42,796 bases of DNA from NCBI GenBank assembly GCA_944387405.1, contig CALXET010000003.1:100962-143757 (forward strand), given 5' to 3'. This document shows positions 1-8,139 of the stretch, in pieces (the first letter of the stretch is position 1; each line of letters starts with the position of its first letter). The notes beneath the pieces were generated by a model. The model worked only from the letters and a program-made list of their open reading frames with translations. It ran no database searches and was not told the origin of the DNA. A program made the position numbers and the translations under genes. The DNA comes from an uncultured Clostridia bacterium (GTDB lineage: Bacteria > Bacillota > Clostridia > TANB77 > CAG-508).

Positions 1-611
1 TTAATAACATCTGTTAAATAATATTCCCCTTGTGCGTTATTAGGCTTTATTTCTTTAATAGCTTCTAATAATTCTTCTATATCAAAACAATAAATTCCTG
101 AATTAATTTCTTTTATTTTTCTTTGTTCTTCTGTTGCATCTTTTTCTTCAACAATTTCTATTACTCTACCATCTATATCTCTTATAATTCTTCCATAACC
201 TGTTGGATTATCATACATAGCTGTAATTATAGTTGCATATTCACTGTTATCTTCACTTCTTTTTATTAATGCTCTCAATGTTTCCTCTCTTATTAATGGG
301 ACGTCTCCATATAAAATAAGAACTTTTCCTCTTTTTCCTTCTAAATAAGGAACTGCTTGCATTAAAGCATGACCTGTTCCAAGTAATTCATCTTGAATTG
401 CAAATTTTGCTCTATTTCCTATGGCATCCATTACAGATTCTTTTTGATGTCCTACTACGCAAATTATTTCATCAGATCCAACTTTTTCAGCAGTATCTAT
501 TACTCTATTTACAAGCTCTCTACCATATATCTTATGTACTACTTTTGATTTATTAGTCTTCATTCTTGTGCCTTTCCCTGCAGCCATAACTACTGATATA
601 ATATTTCCCAT
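1..611 (-). CDS. glmU: GlmU N-terminal part (UDP-GlcNAc pyrophosphorylase), cut by window edge
   Basis: This is the first 203 codons of the bifunctional enzyme that acetylates glucosamine-1-P and uridylylates the product to UDP-GlcNAc, the cytoplasmic precursor of peptidoglycan. The nucleotidyltransferase signature VMAAGKGTRMKTNKSKVVHK lies at residues 8-27. YGDVPLI (about 101-107), TGYGRII and EINSGIY follow in the order expected of the family. The acetyltransferase half would lie left of position 1. The start is the ATG at 609-611; just before it a strong purine run precedes a two-codon AUG-GUG-UAA whose stop abuts this start. It has its own promoter at 667-695. Function is certain from motifs; full length cannot be judged. 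Confidence 0.93.
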   Translation of the reverse strand, partial: MGNIISVVMAAGKGTRMKTNKSKVVHKIYGRELVNRVIDTAEKVGSDEIICVVGHQKESVMDAIGNRAKFAIQDELLGTGHALMQAVPYLEGKRGKVLILYGDVPLIREETLRALIKRSEDNSEYATIITAMYDNPTGYGRIIRDIDGRVIEIVEEKDATEEQRKIKEINSGIYCFDIEELLEAIKEIKPNNAQGEYYLTDVI

Positions 612-666
612 TTACACCATCTTCCCTTTCCTTTTTGCTTTTATAAAGCATTATATTTATAAAAGA

Positions 667-695
667 ATTTTATCACACTACTGCTTAATTTACAA
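667..695 (-). promoter_or_regulatory. Sigma-A-type promoter for glmU
   Basis: On the minus strand TTGTAA (690-695) is followed after 17 bp by TAAAAT (667-672), about 55 bp upstream of the glmU start and just downstream of the terminator of the preceding gene. Confidence 0.6.
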
Positions 696-715
696 TATAT
701 TTATATTTTTAAAAA

Positions 716-741
716 ATGGAGATAAGAAAACTTATCTCCAT
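716..741 (-). terminator. Rho-independent terminator after the small membrane protein gene
   Basis: An 11-bp perfect stem (ATGGAGATAAG with CTTATCTCCAT) with a TTTT loop is followed on the minus strand by a T-run. It lies 5 bp past the stop of the 746-985 gene and separates it from glmU. Confidence 0.88.
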
Positions 742-745
742 CAAT

Positions 746-985
746 TTATATTCTTCTACAAATACATTTAGCAAATATTATAATAGATATTATTGCTATT
801 ATTAATATAGTAATTACTGCTATAAAATATGCTAAACTTAGAATGCTTACTAAATTAATTGCTGATTCTAAGACGATTCCTAAAGCAAAAGCTAATATAA
901 CAGATAAAATTGCAATTACTATTTTAAAACAATTACACTTATTGTTGCATTTTTTGTTACAATTTATTATTATATCTGGCTCCAT
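746..985 (-). CDS. Small Cys-containing membrane protein, unknown function
   Basis: A 79-residue protein with a cysteine-rich N-terminus (NCNKKCNNKCNC, residues 8-19), two predicted membrane helices (about 21-42 and 48-72) and a basic, cysteine-bearing tail (KCICRRI). A Shine-Dalgarno AGGTGAT lies about 6 nt before the ATG, and a strong terminator follows directly, so it is probably a genuine single-gene unit. The cysteines could bind metal or form disulfides, but nothing proves that. I recognise no family. Confidence 0.65.
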   Translation of the reverse strand: MEPDIIINCNKKCNNKCNCFKIVIAILSVILAFALGIVLESAINLVSILSLAYFIAVITILIIAIISIIIFAKCICRRI

Positions 986-1030
986 TTATATCACCTACTT
1001 ATTTATATAATTATAGTATATTATATGAAT

Positions 1031-2236
1031 CTATTGTTTAATTTGTTTGTCTTCAATTTTTATTTCAGAAGCCTTTTTTATCATACTATAACCAAACTTT
1101 TCTTTTAACAAGTCTATTGTTTTATCTATTTTCTTATCTTTTGACTCTTCGCTTACATCAAAAAGAGATAATTGAATTTCATCTTTTTCAGAAAGTCCAT
1201 CTACCCTAATTCCAATTAATCTAATTTTATCTCCTTTATATAATTCTTCTAAAAGTTCTTTTGCAGCTTTTGTTATTTCTTTTGACGAATCAGTTCTATT
1301 TGGTAACTTTTTTTGATGTGAATAAACTTCAAACTTATTATTTTTAAGTTGAACATTTACAACACTTGCAACCATATTTTCTTTTCTTAATCTATAAGAT
1401 ACTTGTTCACTTAATCTTACAAGTACTGGATTTAAGTCTTCTAAACTTACCATATCATATGGCAGAGTTATACTATTACCTATTCCTTTAGGTCTACTTT
1501 CTTTATAATTTACTTCTTCATTACTATTGCCATTTGCATAAGACCATATCATAAAACCATATTTACCAAAATGTTTTATCATAAATCTTTCATCTTTTTT
1601 TGCTAAATCACCAATAGTCTTTATCCCCAATTTATCTAGTTTTCCTAGTGATTTTTTACCAACCATAAACAATTCTGAAATTGGTAAATTCCACATTTTG
1701 TACTCAATCTCATTTTTAAATAATGTATGTATTTTATCTGGTTTTTCAAAATCAGATGCCATTTTTGCTAAAATCTTATCATCCGATATTCCTATATTAA
1801 CTGTAAATCCTAATTCTCTTTTTACTCTTTCTTTTATTTCTATTGCAATTTTTAAAACATCTTCTCCAGGTTTTATAAATTCTGTTAAATCCAAAAAACA
1901 TTCATCTATTGAAAATCTTTCAATTTTATCAGTATACTCACAAAATAATTTATATAAATTATCAGAATATTTTTTATATAAAGCGTGATTTGCTGGAATA
2001 GTAATAATACTTGGGCATTTTTTTCTTGCTTGATAAATAGGCTCTCCTGTCTTTATCCCAAATTGTTTTGCTATATTACTTTTAGCAACAACAATTCCTC
2101 TTCTTTTTGACTCATCCCCACCTATAATTGCAGGAATAGTTCTTAAATCTAATTTATCACCATGCTTTAATCTATCTACTGCACTCCATGATAAAAATGC
2201 ATTATTAACATCTATATGTAATATTCTCTTTTCCAT
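1031..2236 (-). CDS. dinB: DNA polymerase IV (Y-family translesion polymerase)
   Basis: An error-prone polymerase that extends past DNA lesions. The catalytic palm motif ILHIDVNNAF (residues 5-14), FSIDECFLDLT (about 109-119) with the acidic pair, and INIGISDDKILAKMASDF are all present, followed by helix-hairpin-helix (LGIKTIGDLA) and little-finger regions. Near the C-terminus IQLSLF fits the beta-clamp binding motif QLxLF. At 401 residues the length is normal. A longer frame opens at a GTG (2243-2245), but that codon lies inside the Shine-Dalgarno AGGTGAT, which sits 6 nt before the ATG at 2236, so the ATG is chosen. It lies downstream of metK without a clear terminator between them. Confidence 0.93.
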   Translation of the reverse strand: MEKRILHIDVNNAFLSWSAVDRLKHGDKLDLRTIPAIIGGDESKRRGIVVAKSNIAKQFGIKTGEPIYQARKKCPSIITIPANHALYKKYSDNLYKLFCEYTDKIERFSIDECFLDLTEFIKPGEDVLKIAIEIKERVKRELGFTVNIGISDDKILAKMASDFEKPDKIHTLFKNEIEYKMWNLPISELFMVGKKSLGKLDKLGIKTIGDLAKKDERFMIKHFGKYGFMIWSYANGNSNEEVNYKESRPKGIGNSITLPYDMVSLEDLNPVLVRLSEQVSYRLRKENMVASVVNVQLKNNKFEVYSHQKKLPNRTDSSKEITKAAKELLEELYKGDKIRLIGIRVDGLSEKDEIQLSLFDVSEESKDKKIDKTIDLLKEKFGYSMIKKASEIKIEDKQIKQ

Positions 2237-2296
2237 ATAAATCACCTATAAGCATTATAGAACAATTGTTTTTATATGTCAATCTAATTCATTCAG

Positions 2297-3439
2297 TTAC
2301 TTCATAGAAATTATCTTTTCCCAAGGAAGATTTTCTTTTCCGAAATGTCCATAATTTGTTGTTAATTTATATATTGGCTTCTTTAAATCTAAAAACTTGA
2401 TTATTCCATCTGGTGTTAAATCGAATATTTTATAAATTTTATTTGCAATATCTTCTTCAGGAATAGTATTTGTTCCAAAAGTTTCTACATAAATAGATAT
2501 TGGTTTTGCAACTCCAATTGCATATGAAAGTTGTATTTCACATTTTTTTGCAAAACCATTTGCGACGATATTTTTAGCTATAAATCTAGCCATATATGCT
2601 GCAGATCTGTCTACTTTTGTAGGATCTTTTCCTGAAAAAGCTCCTCCACCATGACGACTATATCCACCATATGTATCTGCAATAATTTTTCTTCCAGTAA
2701 GTCCGCTATCACCTAGAGGTCCACCTATTACGAATCTTCCTGTTGGGTTTATAAAAAACTTAGTATTATTATCTAATAATTCTTCTGGGATAACTTTTTC
2801 AATTACTTCTTTTAAAATATCTTCTCTAATCTTTTCTAAAGGGACATCTTCTTTATGTTGAGTAGATACAACAACTGTATCTATCCTATATGGCACATTT
2901 TTCTTATATTCTACTGTAACTTGAGTTTTTCCATCAGGCCTTAAATAATCTAATATACCTTCTTTTCTTACTAAAGTTAATCTTCTAGATAATTTATGAG
3001 CAAGTGATATTGGAAGTGGCATAAGCTCTTCTGTTTCATCTACTGCAAATCCAAACATTAACCCCTGATCTCCTGCACCTTCTATCCCATCTTCTTTCAT
3101 CTTAGTTTCTAATGCATTATCAACACCTAAAGCAATGTCTTCAGATTGTTTAGAAATATTTATATGAACTTTGCAAGTTCTATAATCAATATCTGTTTTC
3201 TCATTATCATATCCTATTTCTTTTAGAGTGTTTCTAACAATTTTCTCAATATCTACTATTCCGTTTGATGTTATTTCACCTGTTACTATAATTTCTCCTT
3301 TACTTGCAACTGTCTCACAAGCTACTCTTGAATTTTCATCTTGCTCTAAATATGCATCTAAAATACTATCTGATATTAAATCACAAACTTTATCTGGATG
3401 TCCTTCTGTTACGCTTTCTGATGTAAATAATTTTCTCAT
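2297..3439 (-). CDS. metK: S-adenosylmethionine synthetase
   Basis: Makes S-adenosylmethionine from methionine and ATP in the cytoplasm. The N-terminus reads [17 protein letters not shown] with the ATP-binding histidine. [12 protein letters not shown] is the first family signature, and [19 protein letters not shown] holds the phosphate-binding glycine loop and the lysine of the second. At 380 residues it is a little shorter than the usual 390-400 but complete at both ends. The start is the ATG preceded by AGGAGG at 6 nt, not the upstream in-frame codon at 3460. It is under a SAM-I riboswitch and terminator, closing a feedback loop on its own product. Confidence 0.97.
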   Translation of the reverse strand: MRKLFTSESVTEGHPDKVCDLISDSILDAYLEQDENSRVACETVASKGEIIVTGEITSNGIVDIEKIVRNTLKEIGYDNEKTDIDYRTCKVHINISKQSEDIALGVDNALETKMKEDGIEGAGDQGLMFGFAVDETEELMPLPISLAHKLSRRLTLVRKEGILDYLRPDGKTQVTVEYKKNVPYRIDTVVVSTQHKEDVPLEKIREDILKEVIEKVIPEELLDNNTKFFINPTGRFVIGGPLGDSGLTGRKIIADTYGGYSRHGGGAFSGKDPTKVDRSAAYMARFIAKNIVANGFAKKCEIQLSYAIGVAKPISIYVETFGTNTIPEEDIANKIYKIFDLTPDGIIKFLDLKKPIYKLTTNYGHFGKENLPWEKIISMK

Positions 3440-3458
3440 TTCTTTCCTCCTATAAAAC

Positions 3459-3482
3459 AAAAAACCTTTGCAAAAGCAAAGG
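3459..3482 (-). terminator. Riboswitch expression-platform terminator before metK
   Basis: A 7-bp stem CCTTTGC/GCAAAGG with loop TTTT (3465-3482) is followed on the minus strand by TTTTTT. It sits between the SAM-I aptamer and the metK ribosome-binding site, as expected for SAM-induced premature termination. Confidence 0.88.
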
Positions 3483-3495
3483 CAATAATCTTATA

Positions 3496-3597
3496 TTTTA
3501 TCATCCAAAGCTTTTGCTTTGTCGGTATTAGCACCTTAAATCTTCAGGTTGCTGTGGAGTCATAAAGCCGAATCTCTCGTCCACTCTTGATAATTTC
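3496..3597 (-). promoter_or_regulatory. SAM-I (S-box) riboswitch aptamer
   Basis: The minus strand contains the hallmark order TTATCAAGAGTGG, then CAGCAACCTG, then AAGGTGCTAATACC, closed by a P1 pairing of TTATC (3589-3593) with GATAA (3498-3502). The hairpin CAAAGC-AAAA-GCTTTG is P4. A terminator follows, then metK. When SAM binds, the terminator should form and metK is turned off. Confidence 0.95.
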
Positions 3598-3617
3598 TTA
3601 TTTAATTTACAAAATCT

Positions 3618-3645
3618 ATTATACACTCTAAATTAATTTTGTCAA
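3618..3645 (-). promoter_or_regulatory. Promoter of the metK riboswitch transcript
   Basis: TTGACA (3640-3645), a 16-bp spacer and TATAAT (3618-3623) on the minus strand, just upstream of the SAM-I aptamer. Confidence 0.8.
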
Positions 3646-3666
3646 TGATTTACATAAATAATATCA

Positions 3667-4200
3667 TTAAAATTTTAAGTCTTTTATTTTAGAAATATCT
3701 ATATTATAAAATTTTTCATAAACACTTTGAACATCTAAAGAAGTAACTTTAGATTTATCTAATTGTAATTTATCTATCATGTCTAATACAGATTTTTCAT
3801 CTTTTCCCTCTATTTCTAAATACGTTGGTATCATAGGCCATGAATCAATGTCTAATTCTACGTCATCTAAAATATATCTGATTCTATTATTTTCTTGATA
3901 TGCTTTACTAAAAAATCCAATTTTATTTAAGAACTCATTTGTTAATTCTAAATCAGAAACTTTAACTTCTACCTCTTTTGTGCCATCAATTTTATCACTA
4001 GTAACATCTTTATATGTAAGAGTTGTTTCAGTCCCGTTAGTTCTCAATCTTATCCATTTTCCATTTTCTTTTGGAATAGTATCATATACGTATCTTTTTT
4101 GGTTATATTCTCCTACTTTTTTTGCATTTAAGTTTTCTAATTTTTTTATTATCTCTTCTTTGTTTATTTCTAATACTCTTACCTCATATTCAGTTTTCAT
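3667..4200 (-). CDS. CYTH-domain protein (class IV adenylate cyclase / ThTPase-like)
   Basis: A 177-residue single-domain protein of the CYTH (triphosphate tunnel) superfamily. The signature ExExK-like stretch EYEVRV is at residues 4-9. Alternating charged strands follow (WIRLRTNG, TLTYKDV, TKEVEVKV, NRIRYILDDVELDIDSW, YLEIEG), whose acidic and basic side chains line the tunnel and bind triphosphates with a metal. The family includes adenylate cyclases, thiamine triphosphatases and inorganic triphosphatases, and the substrate cannot be told here. The start is the ATG preceded by AGGAGG; the upstream in-frame codon at 4230 is disfavoured. Fold assignment is firm, activity is not. Confidence 0.85.
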   Translation of the reverse strand: MKTEYEVRVLEINKEEIIKKLENLNAKKVGEYNQKRYVYDTIPKENGKWIRLRTNGTETTLTYKDVTSDKIDGTKEVEVKVSDLELTNEFLNKIGFFSKAYQENNRIRYILDDVELDIDSWPMIPTYLEIEGKDEKSVLDMIDKLQLDKSKVTSLDVQSVYEKFYNIDISKIKDLKF

Positions 4201-4273
4201 TTCACATCCTCCTTTTTTTATTATAATCATATTTATTATAACATTTATTTTAAAATCTAATTTTATTATGCAT

Positions 4274-4305
4274 AAAAAGTAGAAGTATAAATACTTCTAC
4301 TTTTG
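4274..4305 (-). terminator. Terminator after the HD-domain gene
   Basis: The inverted repeat AAAGTAGAAGTA/TACTTCTACTTT with a 4-nt loop is followed by T residues on the minus strand. The stem begins inside the last codons of the 4297-5076 gene. Confidence 0.82.
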
Positions 4306-5076
4306 TAATTTTACTTTATTTAAATATTTTTTTGCATGTTTTTTTATCTCTTTCATTTTCTTTTTAGTGTCTGGGTCTTTATAATCTATCCTATCTATTA
4401 ATTTATCTATACATTCATTATCTTTTATATATTGTATTCCTATATCAAAATTAAAATCATAAATCCAACCTGCAAAACATACCCAAAAGTCAAGATGCGT
4501 AACTCTATCTTCACATCTTATTTGTTTATGATTCATAAAATCTTCATAAACTTTATCACTTATTTTTTCATTTTCTATTTCTTCTTCTTTTGCATCAAAT
4601 AAAGTCTCAAATTCTTCTGTATATTTTATTCTTAAATTATCTGTTTTATCTGCATCTCTTATAATTTTACTATGTAATAATTCTTCTTCAGATAAACCAT
4701 CTTCTATTTCATATTTATTATGATTTTTTATCGCTTTTAATATGATATTATCATATTTTTTATCTTTGATAAAACTTCTAATCAAATTATTTTCAAATAA
4801 TATTTCAACACCATACTCTGCATGATCTATCTCTTTTGAATCTATAAAACAATCATATTTTTTTGCTTGCTCAAATCTTCCAATATCGTGCAATAAAGCT
4901 ATTAATTTTGCTAAATTAATATTTTCTTCATCAAGACCTAATTTTGTCGCAATAAAACCACTCATAGAAACTACTCCATAAGTGTGTTTTATTTTAAGTT
5001 CGATTTTATCATCCTCAGTATTATATTTTTCAACATATGACTTAAATACTTTTTCTGCTTTTACTAAATCTATCAT
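4297..5076 (-). CDS. HD-domain phosphohydrolase, substrate unknown
   Basis: A 259-residue cytoplasmic protein with the metal ligands of an HD phosphohydrolase: H31 in IKHTYGVV, the HD pair in LIALLHDIGRF (about residue 63), a further histidine in DHAEYG and an aspartate in IIRDADKTDN. Such enzymes cleave phosphate from nucleotides or cyclic nucleotides. A lysine-rich C-terminal tail (KKKMKEIKKHAKKYLNK) may bind nucleic acid, which is only a guess. AGGAAG precedes the ATG, 26 bp downstream of the nitroreductase gene, so the two are probably co-transcribed. Confidence 0.82.
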   Translation of the reverse strand: MIDLVKAEKVFKSYVEKYNTEDDKIELKIKHTYGVVSMSGFIATKLGLDEENINLAKLIALLHDIGRFEQAKKYDCFIDSKEIDHAEYGVEILFENNLIRSFIKDKKYDNIILKAIKNHNKYEIEDGLSEEELLHSKIIRDADKTDNLRIKYTEEFETLFDAKEEEIENEKISDKVYEDFMNHKQIRCEDRVTHLDFWVCFAGWIYDFNFDIGIQYIKDNECIDKLIDRIDYKDPDTKKKMKEIKKHAKKYLNKVKLQK

Positions 5077-5102
5077 TTCTTTCTTCCTAACTATTATAAA
5101 TT

Positions 5103-5624
5103 TTATTTTATGATTTTTACTATATTTTCTTTTCTTGGCTTTGCTTCAGGGTAATTTCCCATTATATAACCTAAAGCAAGCGATCCTACACATTTATAAT
5201 TATTAGGAATTTCTATTTCTTCTCTTAATTTTTCTCCCTTCTTACTGTTAAATAAATCTTCTACACAATTTATCCAACATGCACCTATCTTTAGAGCAGT
5301 AGCTGCAATATACATATTTTCTATTGCACATGATGAATACTTAACATATGTATTACTATTCTCATCTCCAAAAACTAATATTACTGTAGGAGCTCCATAA
5401 AAAGGACTTCCATCTCTTCCTGTAATTTGCATACATTCATTTACAAGTTCATGCATCATATCTTCATTTTGAATAGCAACAAAAGCATATGATTGTCTAT
5501 TCATACCACTTGGCGCATATCTTCCACATTCTAAAATTATATTTAAATCTTCATCACTTATTTGCTCTTCTTTAAAATCTCTTATACTTCTTCTATTTAA
5601 TATATTTTGGATTGTTTCGTTCAT
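5103..5624 (-). CDS. Nitroreductase-family FMN oxidoreductase
   Basis: A 173-residue protein with the family start IQNILNRRSIRDFKEE, whose Arg-Arg-Ser-Ile-Arg contacts the FMN phosphate. CGRYAPSGMNRQSYAFV is the second conserved stretch. IAATALKIGACWINC and SLALGYIMGNYPEAKPRK close the fold. Members use NAD(P)H to reduce nitro compounds, flavins or quinones as dimers. The length suits a compact member of the family. GGGAGG lies 7 nt before the ATG. It is followed closely by the HD gene. The physiological substrate is not predictable. Confidence 0.9.
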   Translation of the reverse strand: MNETIQNILNRRSIRDFKEEQISDEDLNIILECGRYAPSGMNRQSYAFVAIQNEDMMHELVNECMQITGRDGSPFYGAPTVILVFGDENSNTYVKYSSCAIENMYIAATALKIGACWINCVEDLFNSKKGEKLREEIEIPNNYKCVGSLALGYIMGNYPEAKPRKENIVKIIK

Positions 5625-5837
5625 AAAAACCTCCCTTATATTATTTGCTTTTTAAAATACGTATACATTTATATATTATATTTTTTTATAATAATCAATA
5701 CATTCTGTAATATATTCTATAATTTTTTATAATATTATTTCTAAATCTTTTTAAATATTATCAAATAATATTTTCTTTGTCCATGCAAATTTTAAAAGTA
5801 ATATAAATGATATAAAAATTTAAATAAAATAAAAAAA

Positions 5838-5858
5838 ACGATATATTTAATATATCGC
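5838..5858 (-). terminator. Terminator of the infC-rpmI-rplT operon
   Basis: Stem CGATATAT/ATATATCG (5839-5857) with a 3-nt loop is followed on the minus strand by eight T residues, 42 bp beyond the rplT stop. The rest of the gap to 5624 is plain AT-rich sequence in which I see no gene. Confidence 0.85.
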
Positions 5859-5899
5859 TTTTTCCATGTATTTTTGACTATGCTATTAATGCATTAGTT

Positions 5900-6250
5900 T
5901 TAAGCTTTTTTTGCAATTTCAGCTATTTCAGTAAATGCTTTTGGATCAGAAACTGCTATCTCAGCTAACATTTTTCTATTGATTGTAACATTAGCTTTCT
6001 TTAATCCTGAGATTAATTTACTATATGTTAAACCATTCATTCTAGCTGCTGCATTTATTCTTATAATCCATAATTTTCTGAAATTACTCTTTTTATCTTT
6101 TCTTCCTACATAAGCATACATACCAGATTTCATAACAGCTTGTTTAGCCATTCTAAATCTGTAGTGTTTTGCACCATAGTAACCTTTTGCTTGTTTAATT
6201 ACTTTCTTATGTCTTGCTCTTGTAGTTCTTGCTGTTTTTACTCTTGCCAT
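5900..6250 (-). CDS. rplT: 50S ribosomal protein L20
   Basis: A 116-residue protein whose opening [20 protein letters not shown] is the basic rRNA-binding tail of L20. [23 protein letters not shown], then [23 protein letters not shown] and [10 protein letters not shown] are diagnostic. In Bacillota L20 also binds its own operon leader, so it is the likely repressor acting on the leader at 7045-7200. It is the third gene of the infC operon, 30 bp after rpmI. Confidence 0.98.
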   Translation of the reverse strand: MARVKTARTTRARHKKVIKQAKGYYGAKHYRFRMAKQAVMKSGMYAYVGRKDKKSNFRKLWIIRINAAARMNGLTYSKLISGLKKANVTINRKMLAEIAVSDPKAFTEIAEIAKKA

Positions 6251-6280
6251 TTATATTCAACTCCTTTTTTACTCTAAATT

Positions 6281-6481
6281 TTATTGATATGGTAATAATT
6301 TCTTTACATGTGATTTGCATGTATTATCTAATAATCCGTCTTGTACTCTTGCTGTATGTTTTTGTCTCTTTGTTTTATTTGCTAATAAATGTCTTCTATT
6401 AGCTTTTGTTCTTTTTACTTTTCCGCTACCTGTAAAACCGTATCTTTTACTTGCAGCTTTATTTGTTTTTAATTTTGGCAT
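6281..6481 (-). CDS. rpmI: 50S ribosomal protein L35
   Basis: A 66-residue highly basic protein, the normal L35 size. [20 protein letters not shown] and [21 protein letters not shown] are the family core, ending in VKKLLPYQ. It lies between infC and rplT, the classic order, and is translated from the same message. Confidence 0.97.
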   Translation of the reverse strand: MPKLKTNKAASKRYGFTGSGKVKRTKANRRHLLANKTKRQKHTARVQDGLLDNTCKSHVKKLLPYQ

Positions 6482-6495
6482 AATAATTCTCCTTT

Positions 6496-7002
6496 CTATT
6501 TCTTAGCTAGTATTAAAAACATTGTTTTACCTTCTAAACGAGGTGGCTTTTCAACAACTGATATTTCAGCAAGCTCTTCAGCAAATTTATTAAGAACTGT
6601 TTCTCCTGCTTTTACATTGTTTAATTCTCTACCTCTAAATCTAACAGTGAATTTAACTTTGTTTCCTGATTCTAAGAATCCTCTTGCATTTTTGCATTTG
6701 AACTCAAAATCATGGCTACCTATATTTGGAGTAACTCTTACTTCTTTAATTTCAACTGCTTTTTGATTTTTTCTAGCTTCTTTTTCTCTTTTTGCTTGTT
6801 CGAATTTGTATTTTCCATAATTCATTATTTTACAAACTGGAACTTTTGCATTTGGAGAAACTAAAACTAAATCTAATCCTTTGCTTGCAGCTAAGTCAAT
6901 TGCTTCTTCTGTATTCATTTCTCCTAATCTTTCACCGTCTTGGCTAATTACTTGTACTGTGCTTTGTTTTATTTGCCCATTAATAGGTAATTCTTGTTTT
7001 AT
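6496..7002 (-). CDS. infC: Translation initiation factor IF-3, probable AUA start
   Basis: IF-3 binds the 30S subunit, discriminates the initiator tRNA and prevents subunit joining. The N-domain ([19 protein letters not shown]), the linker with [27 protein letters not shown], and the C-domain ([43 protein letters not shown]) are all present. GGAGG at 7012-7016 lies too close to the in-frame GTG codons at 7015-7017 and 7009-7011 for either to be the start. At the right spacing (9 nt) stands ATA (7000-7002), giving 168 residues. Rare AUU/AUA/AUC starts are a known autoregulatory feature of infC. Confidence 0.93.
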   Translation of the reverse strand: MKQELPINGQIKQSTVQVISQDGERLGEMNTEEAIDLAASKGLDLVLVSPNAKVPVCKIMNYGKYKFEQAKREKEARKNQKAVEIKEVRVTPNIGSHDFEFKCKNARGFLESGNKVKFTVRFRGRELNNVKAGETVLNKFAEELAEISVVEKPPRLEGKTMFLILAKK

Positions 7003-7043
7003 ATAAAACACCTCCACATCTTTGTACGTTCATTTTTCATATA

Positions 7044-7074
7044 AAAAAATGACTTGTTTTCTAAAAACAAGTCA
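7044..7074 (-). terminator. Attenuator hairpin before infC
   Basis: A 10-11 bp stem GACTTGTTTT/AAAACAAGTC with a 3-nt loop is followed on the minus strand by seven T residues, 42 bp before the infC start. Confidence 0.88.
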
Positions 7075-7200
7075 ATCCACAAACTAAAATCATAATTAAA
7101 CATAATAAATAAATCTCATTTATATGCTTAAATATTAAATTTTATTACCTTTTTCCATAACTTAGATAAGGTGAGAAGTGGATGACTTCTTCTTGAAACT
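7045..7200 (-). promoter_or_regulatory. L20-type leader with attenuator upstream of infC
   Basis: The 5' part contains AAGTCATCCAC (near 7180), which also forms a small AGAAGT/ACTTCT hairpin. The 3' part contains GTGGATTGACTT, nearly its reverse complement, and this overlaps the 5' arm of the attenuator at 7050-7074. Long-range pairing would therefore disrupt the terminator. This matches the L20 leader described for Bacillota. Confidence 0.82.
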
Positions 7201-7206
7201 TCATAT

Positions 7207-7235
7207 ATATTAGCACATTATTTTATATTTGTCAA
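7207..7235 (-). promoter_or_regulatory. Promoter of the infC operon
   Basis: TTGACA (7230-7235), a 17-bp spacer and TAATAT (7207-7212) on the minus strand, upstream of the L20 leader. Confidence 0.85.
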
Positions 7236-7278
7236 CATATTTTCATTTAAACTTAAAAATATTTATAAAATGTTTTTT

Positions 7279-7337
7279 TACCGAAAACCTTATGCAGGTT
7301 TTCGGTAACCAAGAGAGTGTGCGGGTTTATTGGTTAC
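7279..7337 (-). terminator. Double hairpin after orphan A
   Basis: Minus-strand order: GTAACCA/TGGTTAC closes a 19-nt loop and overlaps the stop codon, then ACCGAAAACCT/AGGTTTTCGGT with loop GCATA. The second stem is strong but is followed by A, not T, so it is not a standard terminator. The first loop carries GCACACTCTCT, complementary to the 5' leader of the same gene. Confidence 0.5.
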
Positions 7338-8071
7338 AGAATTTCAAGCTCTTGTTCTGTTTGGAAAAATTCTTCAAGCTCCTCTTCAGGAATCATTTCA
7401 CCTGATTCGATTATGTCCATTACTTCGTAAAGTTCTTCAAGTAATGATTGTGTCTCGGTGATATCGTCCTGTAAGTCCTCGCTCATTTTTTTGTGGTTAT
7501 CAAGTAGCTCTTGTAGCATGACCTTCGTATCTTCATTTTCGATGGTCTCTAGCTGATTCTGATAAAATCTAATTATATTCTCCTCATTAAGTTGTTGAAC
7601 AGCGAGAGAATAAATTCGATTCTCGAAATATACTTGGGTATTTTTCATCTCACCCATGAGTAACTTCATAAAATCGTCAGATTCCGAATCGCAGATTGAA
7701 TCAAAATCAACTACTCTATAATCTGCTGACAAAAGTGCTTCCTGATCATCGATTACTGCTTGCATTTCGAAAATCTGATTTTTAAGGGTAACTCTTTCCT
7801 TTATCAGACTAAAACAAAACAGCATCATTGAAATGATTACCACTGCAATTGCAATTTTCCCGAGAATATTGAAAAAAACTTCAAATGGGGTATCGTACTC
7901 TTTTAACTTATCCTCAATTTCTAGTTCCATCTCATCCCGTACATCTTCACTTGCAGACATTTCTTCAATCTGCTCCTGCTGGTTTTGCCCAGCTAACTCT
8001 TTGCTTTCATTTCCTTTTTCTATCATGTCATAATCCCTCCTACATTAATTATAATGAAAGCACACTCTCTT
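7311..8071. repeat. 12-bp perfect inverted repeat flanking orphan A
   Basis: AAGAGAGTGTGC at 7311-7322 and its exact reverse complement GCACACTCTCTT at 8060-8071 bracket the gene. In the transcript one copy is in the 5' UTR and the other in a 3' UTR hairpin loop. Confidence 0.7.
7334..8026 (-). CDS. Orphan A: membrane-anchored coiled-coil protein, unknown
   Basis: A 230-residue acidic protein: a charged cytoplasmic N-terminus (1-45, rich in Glu/Gln), one membrane helix (about 50-70, ILGKIAIAVVIISMMLFCFSL), then a long Glu-rich region with heptad-like patterns (75-230) likely outside the membrane or forming a coiled coil. No catalytic motif is visible. Base composition and codon use (CTC, GAG, CTG frequent) differ sharply from the AT-rich neighbours, implying transfer. 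AGGAGGG lies 8 nt before the ATG. It stands alone between the infC and rplM operons with its own promoter and a three-way-junction leader. Function unknown. Confidence 0.7.
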   Translation of the reverse strand: MIEKGNESKELAGQNQQEQIEEMSASEDVRDEMELEIEDKLKEYDTPFEVFFNILGKIAIAVVIISMMLFCFSLIKERVTLKNQIFEMQAVIDDQEALLSADYRVVDFDSICDSESDDFMKLLMGEMKNTQVYFENRIYSLAVQQLNEENIIRFYQNQLETIENEDTKVMLQELLDNHKKMSEDLQDDITETQSLLEELYEVMDIIESGEMIPEEELEEFFQTEQELEIL

Positions 8072-8076
8072 AAAAT

Positions 8077-8134
8077 AGATATTGCATAATATATATTTCT
8101 ATATAGTATGCTTGGCAAAAAAAATGCCATATCT
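8077..8134 (-). promoter_or_regulatory. Structured 5' leader of orphan A (three-way junction)
   Basis: The minus-strand transcript can fold as P1 AGATAT/ATATCT (8129-8134 with 8077-8082), P2 GGCA/TGCC with a U-rich loop (8114-8128) and P3 GCATA/TATGC extended by an AU stem (8084-8111). No leader ORF is seen. No known riboswitch class is recognised. Confidence 0.5.
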
Positions 8135-8139
8135 TTTTT

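Noticed and set aside
7279..7337. Integron attC-like site after orphan A
   Set aside because: There is a strong pair of hairpins and GTTAC motifs, but no integrase gene, no repeated attC array and no matching core sites elsewhere in the window.
7311..8071. Insertion sequence bounded by the 12-bp inverted repeat
   Set aside because: The enclosed gene is not a transposase and no target-site duplication was seen.
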